Positions 45,656 through 56,325 of a stretch of 64,000 bases of DNA are shown piece after piece (position 1 is the first letter of the stretch; each line of letters opens with the position of its first letter). A model generated the notes under the pieces. The model had not been told where the DNA came from, made no database searches, and worked only from the letters and a program-made list of their open reading frames with translations. Location of the stretch: NCBI GenBank assembly GCA_014529385.2, contig CM043942.1, positions 31,338,969 through 31,402,968 on the forward strand, given 5' to 3'. A program made the translations under genes and the position numbers. The DNA comes from Adiantum capillus-veneris (taxonomy: Eukaryota > Streptophyta > Polypodiopsida > Polypodiales > Pteridaceae).

Positions 45656-46588
45656 GTGCATGAGCATCTACAGGGTTTGGATACACTAGATTTCAAGGGC
45701 TTGAATGTTCAAGCAAATGAGTTTGAAGATCCTCAAGGAGATGATTTAGAGAGGGTGCATACACCTTCTTTATCAAGCTTTGGTGATGCAGGGGACACGA
45801 TGTGGCAGATTGATCCCCAATTTGATGGTGCTTATTCAGAGGGGGTGCATGATCAAGTGCAATCTCTTGGTGTTGCCTATGATTGGGATCATTGTGCTAA
45901 TCATATGGATAGAACGGTGGATGCTATTTTCCATGATCATGATGAGCTTTGTGCTACAGAAGTTCAAAGATATTTGGATGAGGAAGAGAAGATTCAAGAT
46001 CAGTCTATAGCAGGTATGGCTAGTGTTGTGCATGCCATATGTGAAAAGCCTAGTTTGCTACCTGAGATGTGCAGGGTAGAGAATTCTTCTGAAGCGGTGG
46101 ACCCAGAGCTTATGTGTTTATTGGATGAAGCTTTGGAAAGATTCTCAGTTATGGATGCTAAGGGAACTGAGCAATCTGATTTTGTGCATAAGCAAGTTTA
46201 TCTAGATGCAACTGATGAGGAACTTATGCAATTGCTGGATGAGGTTCTACTAGATTTTGGGTATGTACCAAAAAGGGAATCTTTTCTTGATGATTCTCAA
46301 GGACCACATGAAGAGATTTTTTCTAGGGCACTCACGTACTCAAGTGAGCAGTACCAAAATTTTACTTCTCAAAGGGATGAAGATACATTAACAATGCTCC
46401 TACCCGTGATTGATGATCAACAATTGGTGGAGAAAGTTGCACAAGGGATATGGTTATATCTAATGATGCCTAATGCTTTATGGGATTTGATGTTACCCTA
46501 TGATATAGGGGAATTTCTGCTAGCTTTTGATCTAAGTGGTGAGGATTATATGCATGGTCCAAGCCAAATTGATGGATATGCCATTTGA
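45656..46588 (+). CDS. Element G acidic ORF, in-frame continuation of gag
   Basis: A 310-codon open frame with no stops, rich in Asp and Glu. If Copia C and one pentamer are removed, it continues the gag frame directly (GGT GTA TCT + GTG CAT GAG), so it was the C-terminal half of one long gag-type protein. It contains two similar helical repeats, DPELMCLLDEALERF (~residue 140) and DEELMQLLDEVLLDF (~180), and ends with IWLYLMMPNALWDLMLPYDIGEF. I see no zinc knuckle, protease or polymerase motif and recognise no family. Its openness contrasts with the stop-ridden N-terminal half. Function unknown; a nucleocapsid substitute or host-interaction domain are possibilities only. Confidence 0.65.
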   Translation: MHEHLQGLDTLDFKGLNVQANEFEDPQGDDLERVHTPSLSSFGDAGDTMWQIDPQFDGAYSEGVHDQVQSLGVAYDWDHCANHMDRTVDAIFHDHDELCATEVQRYLDEEEKIQDQSIAGMASVVHAICEKPSLLPEMCRVENSSEAVDPELMCLLDEALERFSVMDAKGTEQSDFVHKQVYLDATDEELMQLLDEVLLDFGYVPKRESFLDDSQGPHEEIFSRALTYSSEQYQNFTSQRDEDTLTMLLPVIDDQQLVEKVAQGIWLYLMMPNALWDLMLPYDIGEFLLAFDLSGEDYMHGPSQIDGYAI

Positions 46589-46838
46589 TCCAAGAGGAGT
46601 TGGAGATGTTCGTGACCTGGAGCGGTTGACTTCTATGCCATATGATCCAGGTGATGTTCATTATGGTTTATGGGCCAATTCATACTTATGTTCTCCTATT
46701 GGGAAATTATTATATTTTCCCTATGATCCTGGAGGAGGGCATATTCTACTAAAGCCACAGATTGGAAATTTTCTCAAAGCATGCATGCAGTGGGGTAGTA
46801 GTTATGTGTTTATAGGTTTATGTTTCAAAGTTGAATAA
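46536..46838 (+). pseudogene. Element G tail with PYDPG repeats
   Basis: In the next frame, overlapping the end of the acidic ORF, the plus strand reads MPFDPRG, then MPYDPGD, then FPYDPGG at 25-35 residue spacing. The preceding frame ends with a related LPYDIGE, so this is probably its continuation after a frameshift. No family recognised. Confidence 0.5.
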
Positions 46839-47333
46839 AGAGATTGGCACATACCAGAGGATGGTCAGGTTTAGAGGGGGTGGATGTCATGCCGATTTCC
46901 AAGCACGGGTGAAAGAAGAGGATTTGCTTGCATTTTCAAGGTTTTGCCAAACTGATGATTTTAGGCCAGATTCTGTCATGATATCAGGAGATGATTATAA
47001 TCTATGCATTATGTGGGTTTTGTAGACCAAAAGTGCATCAAAGTGAACCAATTAGGCTGATAGGTGAAGAAGGAAAGAAGTACTTAAAAATGTAGAGCTT
47101 GAAGTGCTGAAGGAGCAGGTCCAGACGACTCATCAAACCGAGATACGTAGCCCAAGATCTTTGAGTTTGAAGGTTCAGTGCGTTGCAGATCCTCGTGGAG
47201 CAGAGAAGCTAGAGATAGGTGGCCCAGACTGATGTCAGTGAATACACGTGTAGTGTTCAAGATATGAAGCATGTTCGTCTTTTCAGATTGCAGATCAGAG
47301 ATATGGATTGCACGATATGGCCATTTGAAGTTT

Positions 47334-48157
47334 TGTCGGGGGCCTGGTTGGTGCCCACCTGACCACATGGGGAGGTGTGCCATTTGGCAATTTTTGGGCT
47401 TTGATAGAGTTTGAGAAGGTGCTATGCAGTGTATGGAGCTAACAGGAGTTGATTGCTCGTCAAACGAAGCCCGGAGCAAAAAGTTGTAATAGTTGGAAGT
47501 CGGGGTGCAGTTGCTCGGAGTTGGTTGTAGATGAAAGTTCACATTTTTGCGGCCTCGGTTCAGGGTCTCGGGGAATCTTGAAATGCCGCAAGGTCCAGGC
47601 ACTTTCGAGTTGGCACCAGGAAATTTTGGTCGGGCTTTGCGGCTTGGATATCAGACTAGCGGGCAAGATATGGGAGCCAGGGGAACAAGGGTCAAAAAAG
47701 AAGTTTTATCTATATATTTCTGGGGAGGTTTTTGGGGGCTTGAGGGATCATATGGCCAGTGACTGCCACGTGGCAAGCAGGATATCCCATATATGTAGAC
47801 GGGGGCTCGGATGGTGCAGTATAAGGCCTGGCCCGTGAAGCATTGGGGTTGTGTAAAGGGAGAGGGGAACTCTCCTTACATGAGGCTATGGTGTTGCCCG
47901 TTGGGCGCTGCACTGGTGGCGATGGGGGCGACGGCACCGATGGTCTTGGTCAAGGTGGCGTACGATGGCGCTATCGCCAGTTGGTAGCGAGGTAATGACA
48001 TGGAAGCAGCCCGCCGACTGGACCCGGTTCCCGCACCCACTGGGGCCACAAATCTTTTGAAGCCAAGTTAAGCGACCCCCCCCCCCCCCCTAACTAGCGA
48101 TATCGCTAGTGCTCGAGGAGGGACGGGTCTCGCGATAGAACAGGCAAGCAGAGAGGG
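47334..48157 (+). mobile_element. 3' LTR of element G, truncated
   Basis: Starts TGTCGGGGG and aligns with the 5' LTR to about 48157, roughly half its length. There it switches abruptly to Copia leader sequence (fragment M), and the missing half is not found further right in the window. It contains a perfect 18-bp palindrome (48093-48110) after a run of C. Confidence 0.85.
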
Positions 48158-48987
48158 GAGAAAGTGAGCAGGCGTGCACTGGAGCTGCTGGCGACTAAGC
48201 CCGGGAGGATGCAATTTGGTCTGATACCAACTGCTAGATTTAGGGTTGCAAGAAAACACACACAGCTTGGAGAAGACGAAGGAAGCTCAAGGCACACAAC
48301 ATAGAGTGTATTACTTAGTGTGCAATGGAAAGATAGATAGCCCTAGAATGATGGGCGTATATACAATGCATGGGGAAAAAACCTCCTAAAGAGGAAAAAA
48401 ATGCCTCGGCGGTCCTAAGTGTGTTCACACACATCAATACCACATGTATATGGTAACAGATACCCCGTGGAGTGATGCGGTGAACGAGAGTTGGCACATA
48501 GAGTAAAGGGAAGTGTCATGCCCTGAGGACATGATAGGTCCACAAAGGGGAGTAAGCCCCAAGCTTTGCGAAAAGATTCAAACTTCTCGCGAGATAAGGC
48601 CTTTATGAAAAGATCTGCAGTTGTCATGTGTTGGCACATAAGCCAAGCTAATCTCTCCTGCTGAGAGTCTCTCCCTGACATAGTGGTAATGCACCTCAAT
48701 GTGCTTTGTGCGAGCATGAAAAATTGGGTTTCTCATAACTACCAATGCACTCTGACTGTCAGTGTAGATAGTGTTGGCAATGTCCTGTCCAACACCCAAA
48801 TCAGCCATAAGACGTCTGAGCCATACACACTCAACCTTAGCTTTGAAGACTATACTATACTCATCCTCACAACTCAAAGTGGCCACAATAGGTTGCTTCT
48901 TGCTCAACTATGATATACATGAACTGCCAAGCATGAAACAAAAAGCACTTTTGGACACTCGCGTGTCAAAACAACCAGCCCAATCTG
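48158..48987 (-). mobile_element. Copia fragment M: RNase H - LTR - leader
   Basis: On the minus strand it reads the end of RNase H (48987-48459: VECVWLRRLMADLGVGQD, YTDSQSAL, then RERLSAGEISLAYVPT with damage), a full LTR (48458-48232), then primer site and leader (48229-48158). An LTR with RNase H on one side and leader on the other is what a tandem pair sharing one LTR, or an inserted one-LTR circle, would leave. It belongs to the A/B/D family. Confidence 0.88.
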
Positions 48988-49450
48988 TTTTCATTGCACA
49001 CTAAGTAACACACTCTCTATCGTGTGCCTTGAGATTCCTTCGTCTTTTCCAAACTGTGTGCGTTTCTCTGCAACCCTAATTCCAACAATTGGTATCAGAG
49101 CAGGTTGCGTCCTCTCGGGCTCAGTTTGCCAGTAGCTCCAACATATGCCTGCTCACTTTCTCCGATTTCTGTGAGCTTTGGCGAGCATTCGTAGGTCGAC
49201 AAAAATTTCAGGAATACTCATAGAGCTTAGTCTTCTCAGATTTTTTATTCGGGCTCATTTCGGCCTCCGTTTTCACTACAGGCAGGTCTGCATAGGAGAT
49301 TTTGTCATTTTGTGCAAAAATTTTGTTGGTGCCGTTTTTTGCATAACAGATGCCTTACAGTCTTCTAGGGTTTGTGCTATATAGCACGTGTTGTTCCCGC
49401 TTCATTTCTCCTCTTTTTGGGCAGTTTTCACATCAGGTGCAGCATTTACC

Positions 49451-50979
49451 ATGGCTAACAATAGCACAGATGTGTTCAAGATGTTTGCTACTGAGGACAG
49501 GTTAGATGGGGACAATTACCCTATGTGGGCTTATATGATGCAACATGTTCTTATGTCAAAGGGCATCTGGAATATTGTGCAGGGCATTGATGTACGTCAT
49601 GGTTCTGAGGATGTAGGCGATGTTGAGGATGTTGCAAGTCTTGCTGCAAGGATTTCTGCTATTAGAGTTGTTTTGCCTACGGTATAACAAGCTGGTTGGG
49701 ACGTAAAGGATGCGCAGGCTCATGCATTGATTGTGTTGTCTGTGAAGCACACCATTGTTCCTCACATTCATTCAGTAAAATCTGCAAAATAGGCTTGGGA
49801 TATTTTGGCTGCAAGCCGCAATGAGGCTAAAATTGCTTTGCTGCGTAAAGAGCTGGAATCGAAGATTATGCATGAGGAAGATGATAAGGACACTTTCCTT
49901 GCTAGTGTTGAGGATATCAATGAGCAACTTATTTTTGCAGGTGAAGTCATTTCAGACAGCTACCTTGTGCAGACTGTTCTTGATGCCTTAATAGATTCTT
50001 ACTAGACTTTTGCTAGTACTTGGAGACTTATCACCCAAGGAAATCCTGAAGTTGTCAAGTTTGATGCATTATGCACATTGTTGTTGCAAAGTCACTTTCC
50101 AAAAAAAATAGGACTAGACAGCGTGCAGTTGAACGGGCTTTTATTGCTTCTCAAAGAAAGGGTGGTAACAGCAATGCAGCCACTTCTTATGGTTCTACTG
50201 CAAGTGGAAAAACTTATGTTCCCAATGCTTCTGCTGGCAGCACTATGTTTGGCAATTCTGGTGATAAGGGAAAAAAGAAGATGCGTTGCCATTATTGTAA
50301 ATCTAATGATCACTTGATCAAGTAGTGTCCTAAGTTGAAGGCCAAAGAGGCTAAGAAGAAAGAGGGTGGTTCCACTGCAAATGCTAGTTCTGCTGCAAAT
50401 GCAGCCATTATTGAGTATTTTGTGAAAGGAGACTGTGATGCTGATGTTGATGTAGAATGGGCTTTTAGCGCGGAGTGCACTTACAATCCTGCTATCCATG
50501 ATGCATGCTTGTCAGTTGCTGCAGATTCACATGTGTGGTATTTTGACAGTGATGCTACAAAGCACATTACCTCACGTTGTGAATTGTTCACCTCTCTCGA
50601 GTCTGTCCCTTGTGGGAATTCAGTCACATGTGCCAACAATGCCTCTTATCCAGTTCAGGGGGCTCAAAAGATTGTGCTTACTACTGCAAATGGCAGTTCT
50701 TTCACACTTGTTGATGCACTTTATGTACCTAGGATCAAGAAGAATCTTTTGTTTGTATCTGTACTTGCTAGACTTGGACTTATAGTCAAATTTGTGGATG
50801 ACAGATGTACAGTTCATGATCTTAGTTTTGGTGATGAAATTGTTGCATCTGGCCTTTTGTGTCGTGGGCAATATAAGCTCACTATGTATGACAAGTGTGG
50901 ACAAAATTTTGCAAATGCAATTGCAGATTCAAGGGCTATTTTAGATGCAAACTTTGGCATGCATGTTTTGGTCATCTGA
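49451..50979 (+). pseudogene. Copia D gag-protease
   Basis: Starts MANNSTDVFKMFATEDRL at 49451. A TAA at 49685, a TAG near 49791, lost codons in DILA-ASRNE, a stop near 50004 and a frame change near 50090 break gag. The zinc knuckle CHYCKSNDHLIK is followed by TAG where copy B has Ser. Protease reads WYFDSDATKHIT: the catalytic Asp is kept, but Gly is replaced by Asp. Ends at 50979 by a frame change at the WHACFGHLN motif. Confidence 0.9.
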
Positions 50980-52283
50980 ATTTTGCCGGTTTGCTGCGTT
51001 TGCAAAAATCTGATATGGTTGCTTCTTTGCCACCTCTTGAAGCACCTGTCACACATGTTTGTGAAGGTTGTATTTTGGGTAAGATGCAGCATTCAAAGTT
51101 TCCAAAGGATGGTTCAGGTAGGGCCACATGCAGGTTGCAGCTTGTGCATAGTGATGTTTGTGGGCCCATGCAAACTCCGTCCTTGGGCAATTACCCTTAC
51201 TTTGTGACTTTCATTGATGATTACTCCAGGCATGCATGGGTATTTTCGCTTAAAGCGAAGTTTGAAGTTTTTATGTGCTTCAAACAATTTATGGCTATGG
51301 CTGAAAATGTCTCCAAATGTACTATGGGCATCCTCCGTTCCGATCGACGGGGGGAGTATATGTCTCATGAATTTAATGTATTTCTGGCTAGTCGTGGGAT
51401 AAAACACCAATGTACAGTGCCTTATACACCTCAGCAAAATGGTGTTGCTGAGAGAGAAAATAGGTCACTTACAAAAATGGCACGATGTATGGTCAAAAGT
51501 CAAGCTTTGCCGCATTCTTTTTGGCTTGAGGTCATCATGTGTGCCACTTATGTACTTAACAGGTGTCCTACGAAAGCTTTGCAGTCTATTACTCCATATG
51601 AAGCATGGCATGATAGAAAGCCTTCTATTGAGCACCTGCGTGTTTTCGGTTGTTTGACATATGCTTTGATGCCACAAACACAGCGCAAAAAATTGGATGA
51701 TAAGAATGTCAAATGTATTTTTGTTGGTTATAGTGTTGAAAGCAAAGGTTACAGGTTATATCATCCACAAACAAAGCGTATTCTGGTTTCACGAGATGTA
51801 GTGTTTGTGGAAGATTCTGTTCAGCCCTTGCTGTCATGTACTAGAGACAATAATGTAAGCTCACAGGACATTTATGACACTTTGTTGCCTCTTTTCAGTG
51901 GTGGAAGTTTGAATGTAAATTCCAATGAGGCAAAAATACAGCCTATGGGGGTTTTTGAAAGTGTTACAGGTCAGCCTATTATTGGTGCAGATGTACATGA
52001 TGTTCTTAATGAGGAAAGGGCTGAAAATGAGTTGGCTAGAGGTATGCCAAAATGGCTGGTGCATACATTGCGTGACAATAAATTGGATGCACCTTTGTCT
52101 AGTCGTACTCGTTCAGGCTTTGGCCATGCATCTTATGCATCAGATTGTTATGCTTTGGATGTGTCTAGCTTACATGATGTTGAGGAACCTCTATCTTTTG
52201 ATGAAGCACAAAATTCAAAAAATTGGATGGCTGCCATGCAATCAAAATATGATGCAGTTATAGAAAATGACACATGGACTTGA
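50895..52283 (+). CDS. Copia D integrase (open, 462 codons)
   Basis: Joins element cDNA to host DNA. This is the best-preserved integrase in the window: WHACFGHLN and CEGCILGKMQHSKF (zinc-binding region, ~residues 24-75), first Asp in LVHSDVCGP (~92), FIDDYSRHAWVF, second Asp in LRSDRRGEY (~152), Glu in QQNGVAERENR (~188), PYEAWHDRKPSIEHLRVFGC (~237) and a long linker to SFDEAQNSKNWMAAMQSKY. It stops at TGA 52281-52283, the same codon position as in copy B. It overlaps the previous block in another frame because of a frameshift. All three catalytic residues are present. Confidence 0.92.
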   Translation: MWTKFCKCNCRFKGYFRCKLWHACFGHLNFAGLLRLQKSDMVASLPPLEAPVTHVCEGCILGKMQHSKFPKDGSGRATCRLQLVHSDVCGPMQTPSLGNYPYFVTFIDDYSRHAWVFSLKAKFEVFMCFKQFMAMAENVSKCTMGILRSDRRGEYMSHEFNVFLASRGIKHQCTVPYTPQQNGVAERENRSLTKMARCMVKSQALPHSFWLEVIMCATYVLNRCPTKALQSITPYEAWHDRKPSIEHLRVFGCLTYALMPQTQRKKLDDKNVKCIFVGYSVESKGYRLYHPQTKRILVSRDVVFVEDSVQPLLSCTRDNNVSSQDIYDTLLPLFSGGSLNVNSNEAKIQPMGVFESVTGQPIIGADVHDVLNEERAENELARGMPKWLVHTLRDNKLDAPLSSRTRSGFGHASYASDCYALDVSSLHDVEEPLSFDEAQNSKNWMAAMQSKYDAVIENDTWT

Positions 52284-52289
52284 TGTGAT

Positions 52290-53690
52290 TTGCCTCCTGG
52301 CAAAAAGGCCATTGGTACGAAGTGGGTTTACAAGTTGAAACGCAAGCCGGATGGTGAGATTGATCGCCATAAGGCTCGACTTGTTGCAAAGGGTTATGCA
52401 CAACAAAAAGGCATAGATTATGAAGAGACTTTTGCTCCCACTTATCGTATGACTACTGTGCATTTTCTATGTGCATTGGTAGCTCATTTTGGTTGGGATG
52501 TACATCAATCAGACATTGTTACTGTTTTCTTGAATGGTGACATATTTGAGGAAGTTTATGTAATGCAGCCTCGTGGTTTTGTCAACAAAGGACAAGAGGA
52601 CAAAGTGTGCAGCTGTAGAAATGCTTTCTATGCATTAAAGCAATCTCCTCGTGCTTGGTATGAGAAAGTTGACACTCAATTGGTCAAACAAGGCTTTCGT
52701 AATAGTCCAATAGAAAGCACATTGTATGTAAAGCATGAGGGTGATGTACTTCTCATTGTGGTTCTTTATGTTGATGATTTGTTGATCATTGGACCAAATG
52801 AGAGACATATTGTTGAATTTAAGGCTGATTTGAATGCTACTTTCAAGATGAAAGATTTGGAGCTATTTCATCATTACTTGGGTACACAGTTTAAGCAGTG
52901 TGATGGTGGTATTGCCTTGTGTCAGAAAAGTTACATAGAGACAGTGCTATGTAAGTTTGGACTTGAGGATTGCAAACATATTGCCACTCCCATGATGTTG
53001 GTGATCCTGCAAATGTCACTCTTTACCAAACTATTGTTGGATGCCTCATTTATGTATGCAACACGAGGCCAGATATTCAATTTGCAGTCTCACAAGTCAT
53101 CAAATTTATGCATAGCCCAGGGTCTAAGCATTGGCAGGCTATCAAGAGGATTTTCCGCGATCTTAATGGCACTTTACATCTTGGATTGTTTTATTCCAAG
53201 GGGGGATCATTGCCGCCAGACTTACATGCTTTTTTGGACTCAGATTGTGCTAGTTGTTTTGACATGCGAGTGTCCACAAGTGGTTTTTGTTTCATGCTTG
53301 GCAATTCATGTATATCATGGTTGAGCAAGAAGCAACCTATTGTGGCCACTTCAAGTTGTGAGGCTGAGTACAGGGGAGTATTCAAAGCTACGGTTGAGTG
53401 TGTATGGCTCAGAGGCCTTATGGCTGATTTGGGTGTTGGACAGGACACTGCCAACATACACTGACATTCAGAGTGCATTGGCAGTGCGAGGAACCCAGAT
53501 TTTCATGCTTGCACAAAGCACATTGAGGTGCATTACCACTATGTCAGGGAGAGGCTTTCAGCAGGAGAGATCAGCTTGGCTTATGTGCCAACACAGGACA
53601 ACCTTGCAGATCTTTTCAGAAAGGCATTGTCTCGTGAGAAGCCCGAAGCTTTACGCAAAGCTTTGGGCTTACTCCCTTTGTGGACTGATC
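52290..53690 (+). pseudogene. Copia D RT-RNase H
   Basis: RT is open from 52290: KAIGTKWVYKLKRKPDG, RLVAKGYAQQKGIDY, FYALKQSPRAWYEK (Leu-Tyr-Gly changed to Phe-Tyr-Ala), active-site YVDD. Near 52990 about ten codons (the TGLKLSL part of copy B) are missing and the frame shifts; the thumb and RNase H continue at 52985-53464 (DSDCASCFD, SCEAEYRGV) and after another shift at 53528-53690 (RERLSAGEISLAYVPTQDN). Confidence 0.92.
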
Positions 53691-53763
53691 AGGTGCTCAA
53701 GCCATGGTACTTCCCTTTACTCATGTGTCAGCTCTCATTCACCACATCACTCCAGGGGGTATT

Positions 53764-53991
53764 TGTTACCATATACATGTGGTAGTGATGTGTGTGAACA
53801 CACTAGGACCGCCGGGGAATTTTTCCCCTCTTTAGGAGGTTTTTCCCCCCCGTGCATTGTATATATGCCCATCACTCTAGGGCTATCTATCTTTCAAGTG
53901 CACACTAAGTAACACACTCTCTATCATGTGCCTGGAGCTTCCTTCATCTTCTCCAAGCTGTGTGCATTTCTCTACAACCCTAATTCCAACA
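53764..53991 (+). repeat. 3' LTR of Copia D
   Basis: 228 bp with TGTTACC start and CCAACA end, same family as the A and B LTRs, including the TATATA-like box. Confidence 0.94.
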
Positions 53992-55960
53992 CACTGGTGA
54001 CCTAATTATTATATGCACCGTTGTCATAAAAGACTCTTCCCAAAAATCTTGAGGTAAATTTGCCATAGATAGCATGGAAGTGGCCCTCTCCTAAATAGTT
54101 CTATTCATTCACTCAACAACTCCATTCTAAGTAGGTGTGTACGATGTAGAAAATTACCTCCTAATGTGTTGTTTGCTTCAGAAGTCCTTAAACTCAATGG
54201 AGATGTACTCTCCCCCATTGTTGGTGCACAAAGCCTTCATTTTCTTGCCAAATTGGTTTTTGACCATAACTAGGAACTTTTGGAAGGTAGCAAAAACTTC
54301 GTCTTTCCACTTCAAGAGGTAGACCTACACCTTTTGGGTAGTGTCATCTATGAAAGTCAAGAAATAATGCCCCCTCTAAAGACTTATGCGGCATAGGTCC
54401 ACATAGATAATTATGAACCAACTATAGAGGATTCCCTAATTTTCTATCCAATGGCAATGAGGTAAGCCTAGTCTGCTTCTCGTATATGCAATGCTCACAT
54501 AAACTAAAATCAGAATAGATTAGCATATGGATATAGCCAAAATGTGGTGATTGGTTCATTTCTTTTTGACTTGTATGACCAAGCTGGCTATGCCACAACT
54601 CAGTGGAAGGCAACTCGGCTACATAGATAGAATTCTCTTTCACACTAAAGGCATACAAAGAGTACAATGAGACAAAATTTTGGCCTTTCAAATGACCAAA
54701 TTTCCCTTCACTGCAAATCGTCCAGGCCAAGAGCATCCACATGTCCCACCAACACCAAGCTCTTAGTTAGCATGTCTGACACCTTGCAGCATGAACTTGA
54801 TACCATTGCACATACACAGTTTCACATCTCCAATGCCACATATCCTAAGGTGATGAGAATCACCCAGTCTAATCAAACCATGTGTAGAAGCATAACTAGA
54901 GAACCACTCCTTGTGAGGAGTAACATGAAAACTCGCACCTGAGTCAATGATCCAATTCTACGCATAGAATTCATCAAGAGTTAACAACACCTCTAGACTC
55001 AAGTTAGAAGTGAAAACTAGTACATCTGATGGTTGCGGTGGCATGTCAGGAACAACATTAACATGTGGAGACTCGATAACATTAAGCTCCTCTATCTTTA
55101 CACTACTTTTAGCAGGTGCAAGACTTACGACAATGGCTTTACCCTTCTTCTTTTGCAACAAATGACAATCCTTTTTCATGTGTCCTTTCTTGTGACAATG
55201 GTTGCATTCAATGCTCCTCATATCACATACATGACTCTTGCTACATGTATTCTTATGATCCTAAGAACGACTGCAACTATGACTATGACCTCTTTGCCAT
55301 TGATAGTTTTTTCAGGTACTTCCACTAGCCATATATGCATCACCATTCCCACTAGTGTTAAGAGACTGATGTGTCAAATCTCTTCCATGAGCAAAGCACT
55401 AGTAACATCACTAAAAACAAGCTTGCCTGAGGGACATAGTTACTAATGGTAGTGTTAAAAGTATCCCGTGATGCAAGCAAAGAGCATAGCAAGAAAATGA
55501 CTTTCATTTCATCTCATCAAAACTCAACCCTTTAGATGTCAATTGCATGACAAGCTATTAAACTCATTTAAGTGGGAACTGACACTGCTACCTTCCTTCA
55601 TGCTCAAATGCATAATCAAAAACACTTTGTTTGATGGACTCTTACCATCCAAAGCTGAACGTAATGACTCCCATAGTTTCTTTGCAATAGTCTTGTCCAT
55701 AACCATGAAGAAAATGGACCCACCAAGGCATACGTGAATCGTCTCCATAGCACGAGCATCAGGCTGCTCCCACTCATCATAAGTGTAAACACCCTCTTTA
55801 TGCTCTTTCAGTGGTGTTGCAAGGCCCTTATTGACCAAGACATCAAGCATACAATGCTTCCATATCGTGAAGTTTGTGCCATCAAACTTCCGAATATAAT
55901 ACTCTTCTTTCTTAGAAGTTCCTCTATTTAGAGATCAGAATCTCAACTAGAAACTCGACA
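53992..55960 (-). pseudogene. Copia element H gag-protease-integrase, truncated
   Basis: A further Copia lineage on the minus strand, abutting copy D. From high to low: gag start region (EYYIRKFDGTNFTIWKHCML, 55930-55850), gag core (WESLRSALDGKSPSNKVFLIMHLSMKEGSSVSSHLNEF cut by stops, 55850-55539), zinc knuckle CNHCHKKGHMKKDC (55215-55175), protease region, gag-pre-integrase ELWHSQLGHTSQ (54600), CEHCIYEKQTR, and integrase (FIDDTTQKV near 54340, NNGGEYISIEFKDF where Asp-Gly is expected, near 54210; NGVVE near 54090). RT is missing: the element is cut at the junction with copy D. Confidence 0.87.
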
Positions 55961-56325
55961 AAACTCAATGCAATGTCCATGCAAAAAAGTGCGATAGACA
56001 AACTAGAGGACTTGCAGGAAAAATTTGGCAGAGTCTCCTCTGTATGGGGAGCAAAATCTCAACCCAAATCAAGACAAAATCAACGCATAAATTATCAAGG
56101 GTGTTCTCTAGGCATAAACTGTCAAAACTGTCGAGTGATTGCATATTTGTCTATACATATCCTATGGTGAGTCCATGAATGGGGATCTTCAACAACCTAA
56201 TCCACCCCACACTATTGGGTAACCCGACCTCCAATGCTTGGTTTCCAAAAACCTCATGCAACAACCCTCACAAATGGCTATGCAGACACGACTAGCCACA
56301 GTCTTAGAAAGGGCTCTTTCATACC

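Larger units (their letters stand above)
48988..53991 (+). mobile_element. Copia copy D, 5' LTR truncated
   Basis: Plus-strand copy of the A/B family. Only the last 100 bp of its 5' LTR remain (48988-49087), joined head-to-head to fragment M within the sequence CAATCTG/TTTCATTG. Primer site 49090-49101 is perfect, the coding region follows, the polypurine tract CCAGGGGGTATT is at 53752-53763, and the 3' LTR is 53764-53991 (228 bp). The right flank is CACTG; no matching left pentamer can be given because the left end is rearranged. Confidence 0.94.
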
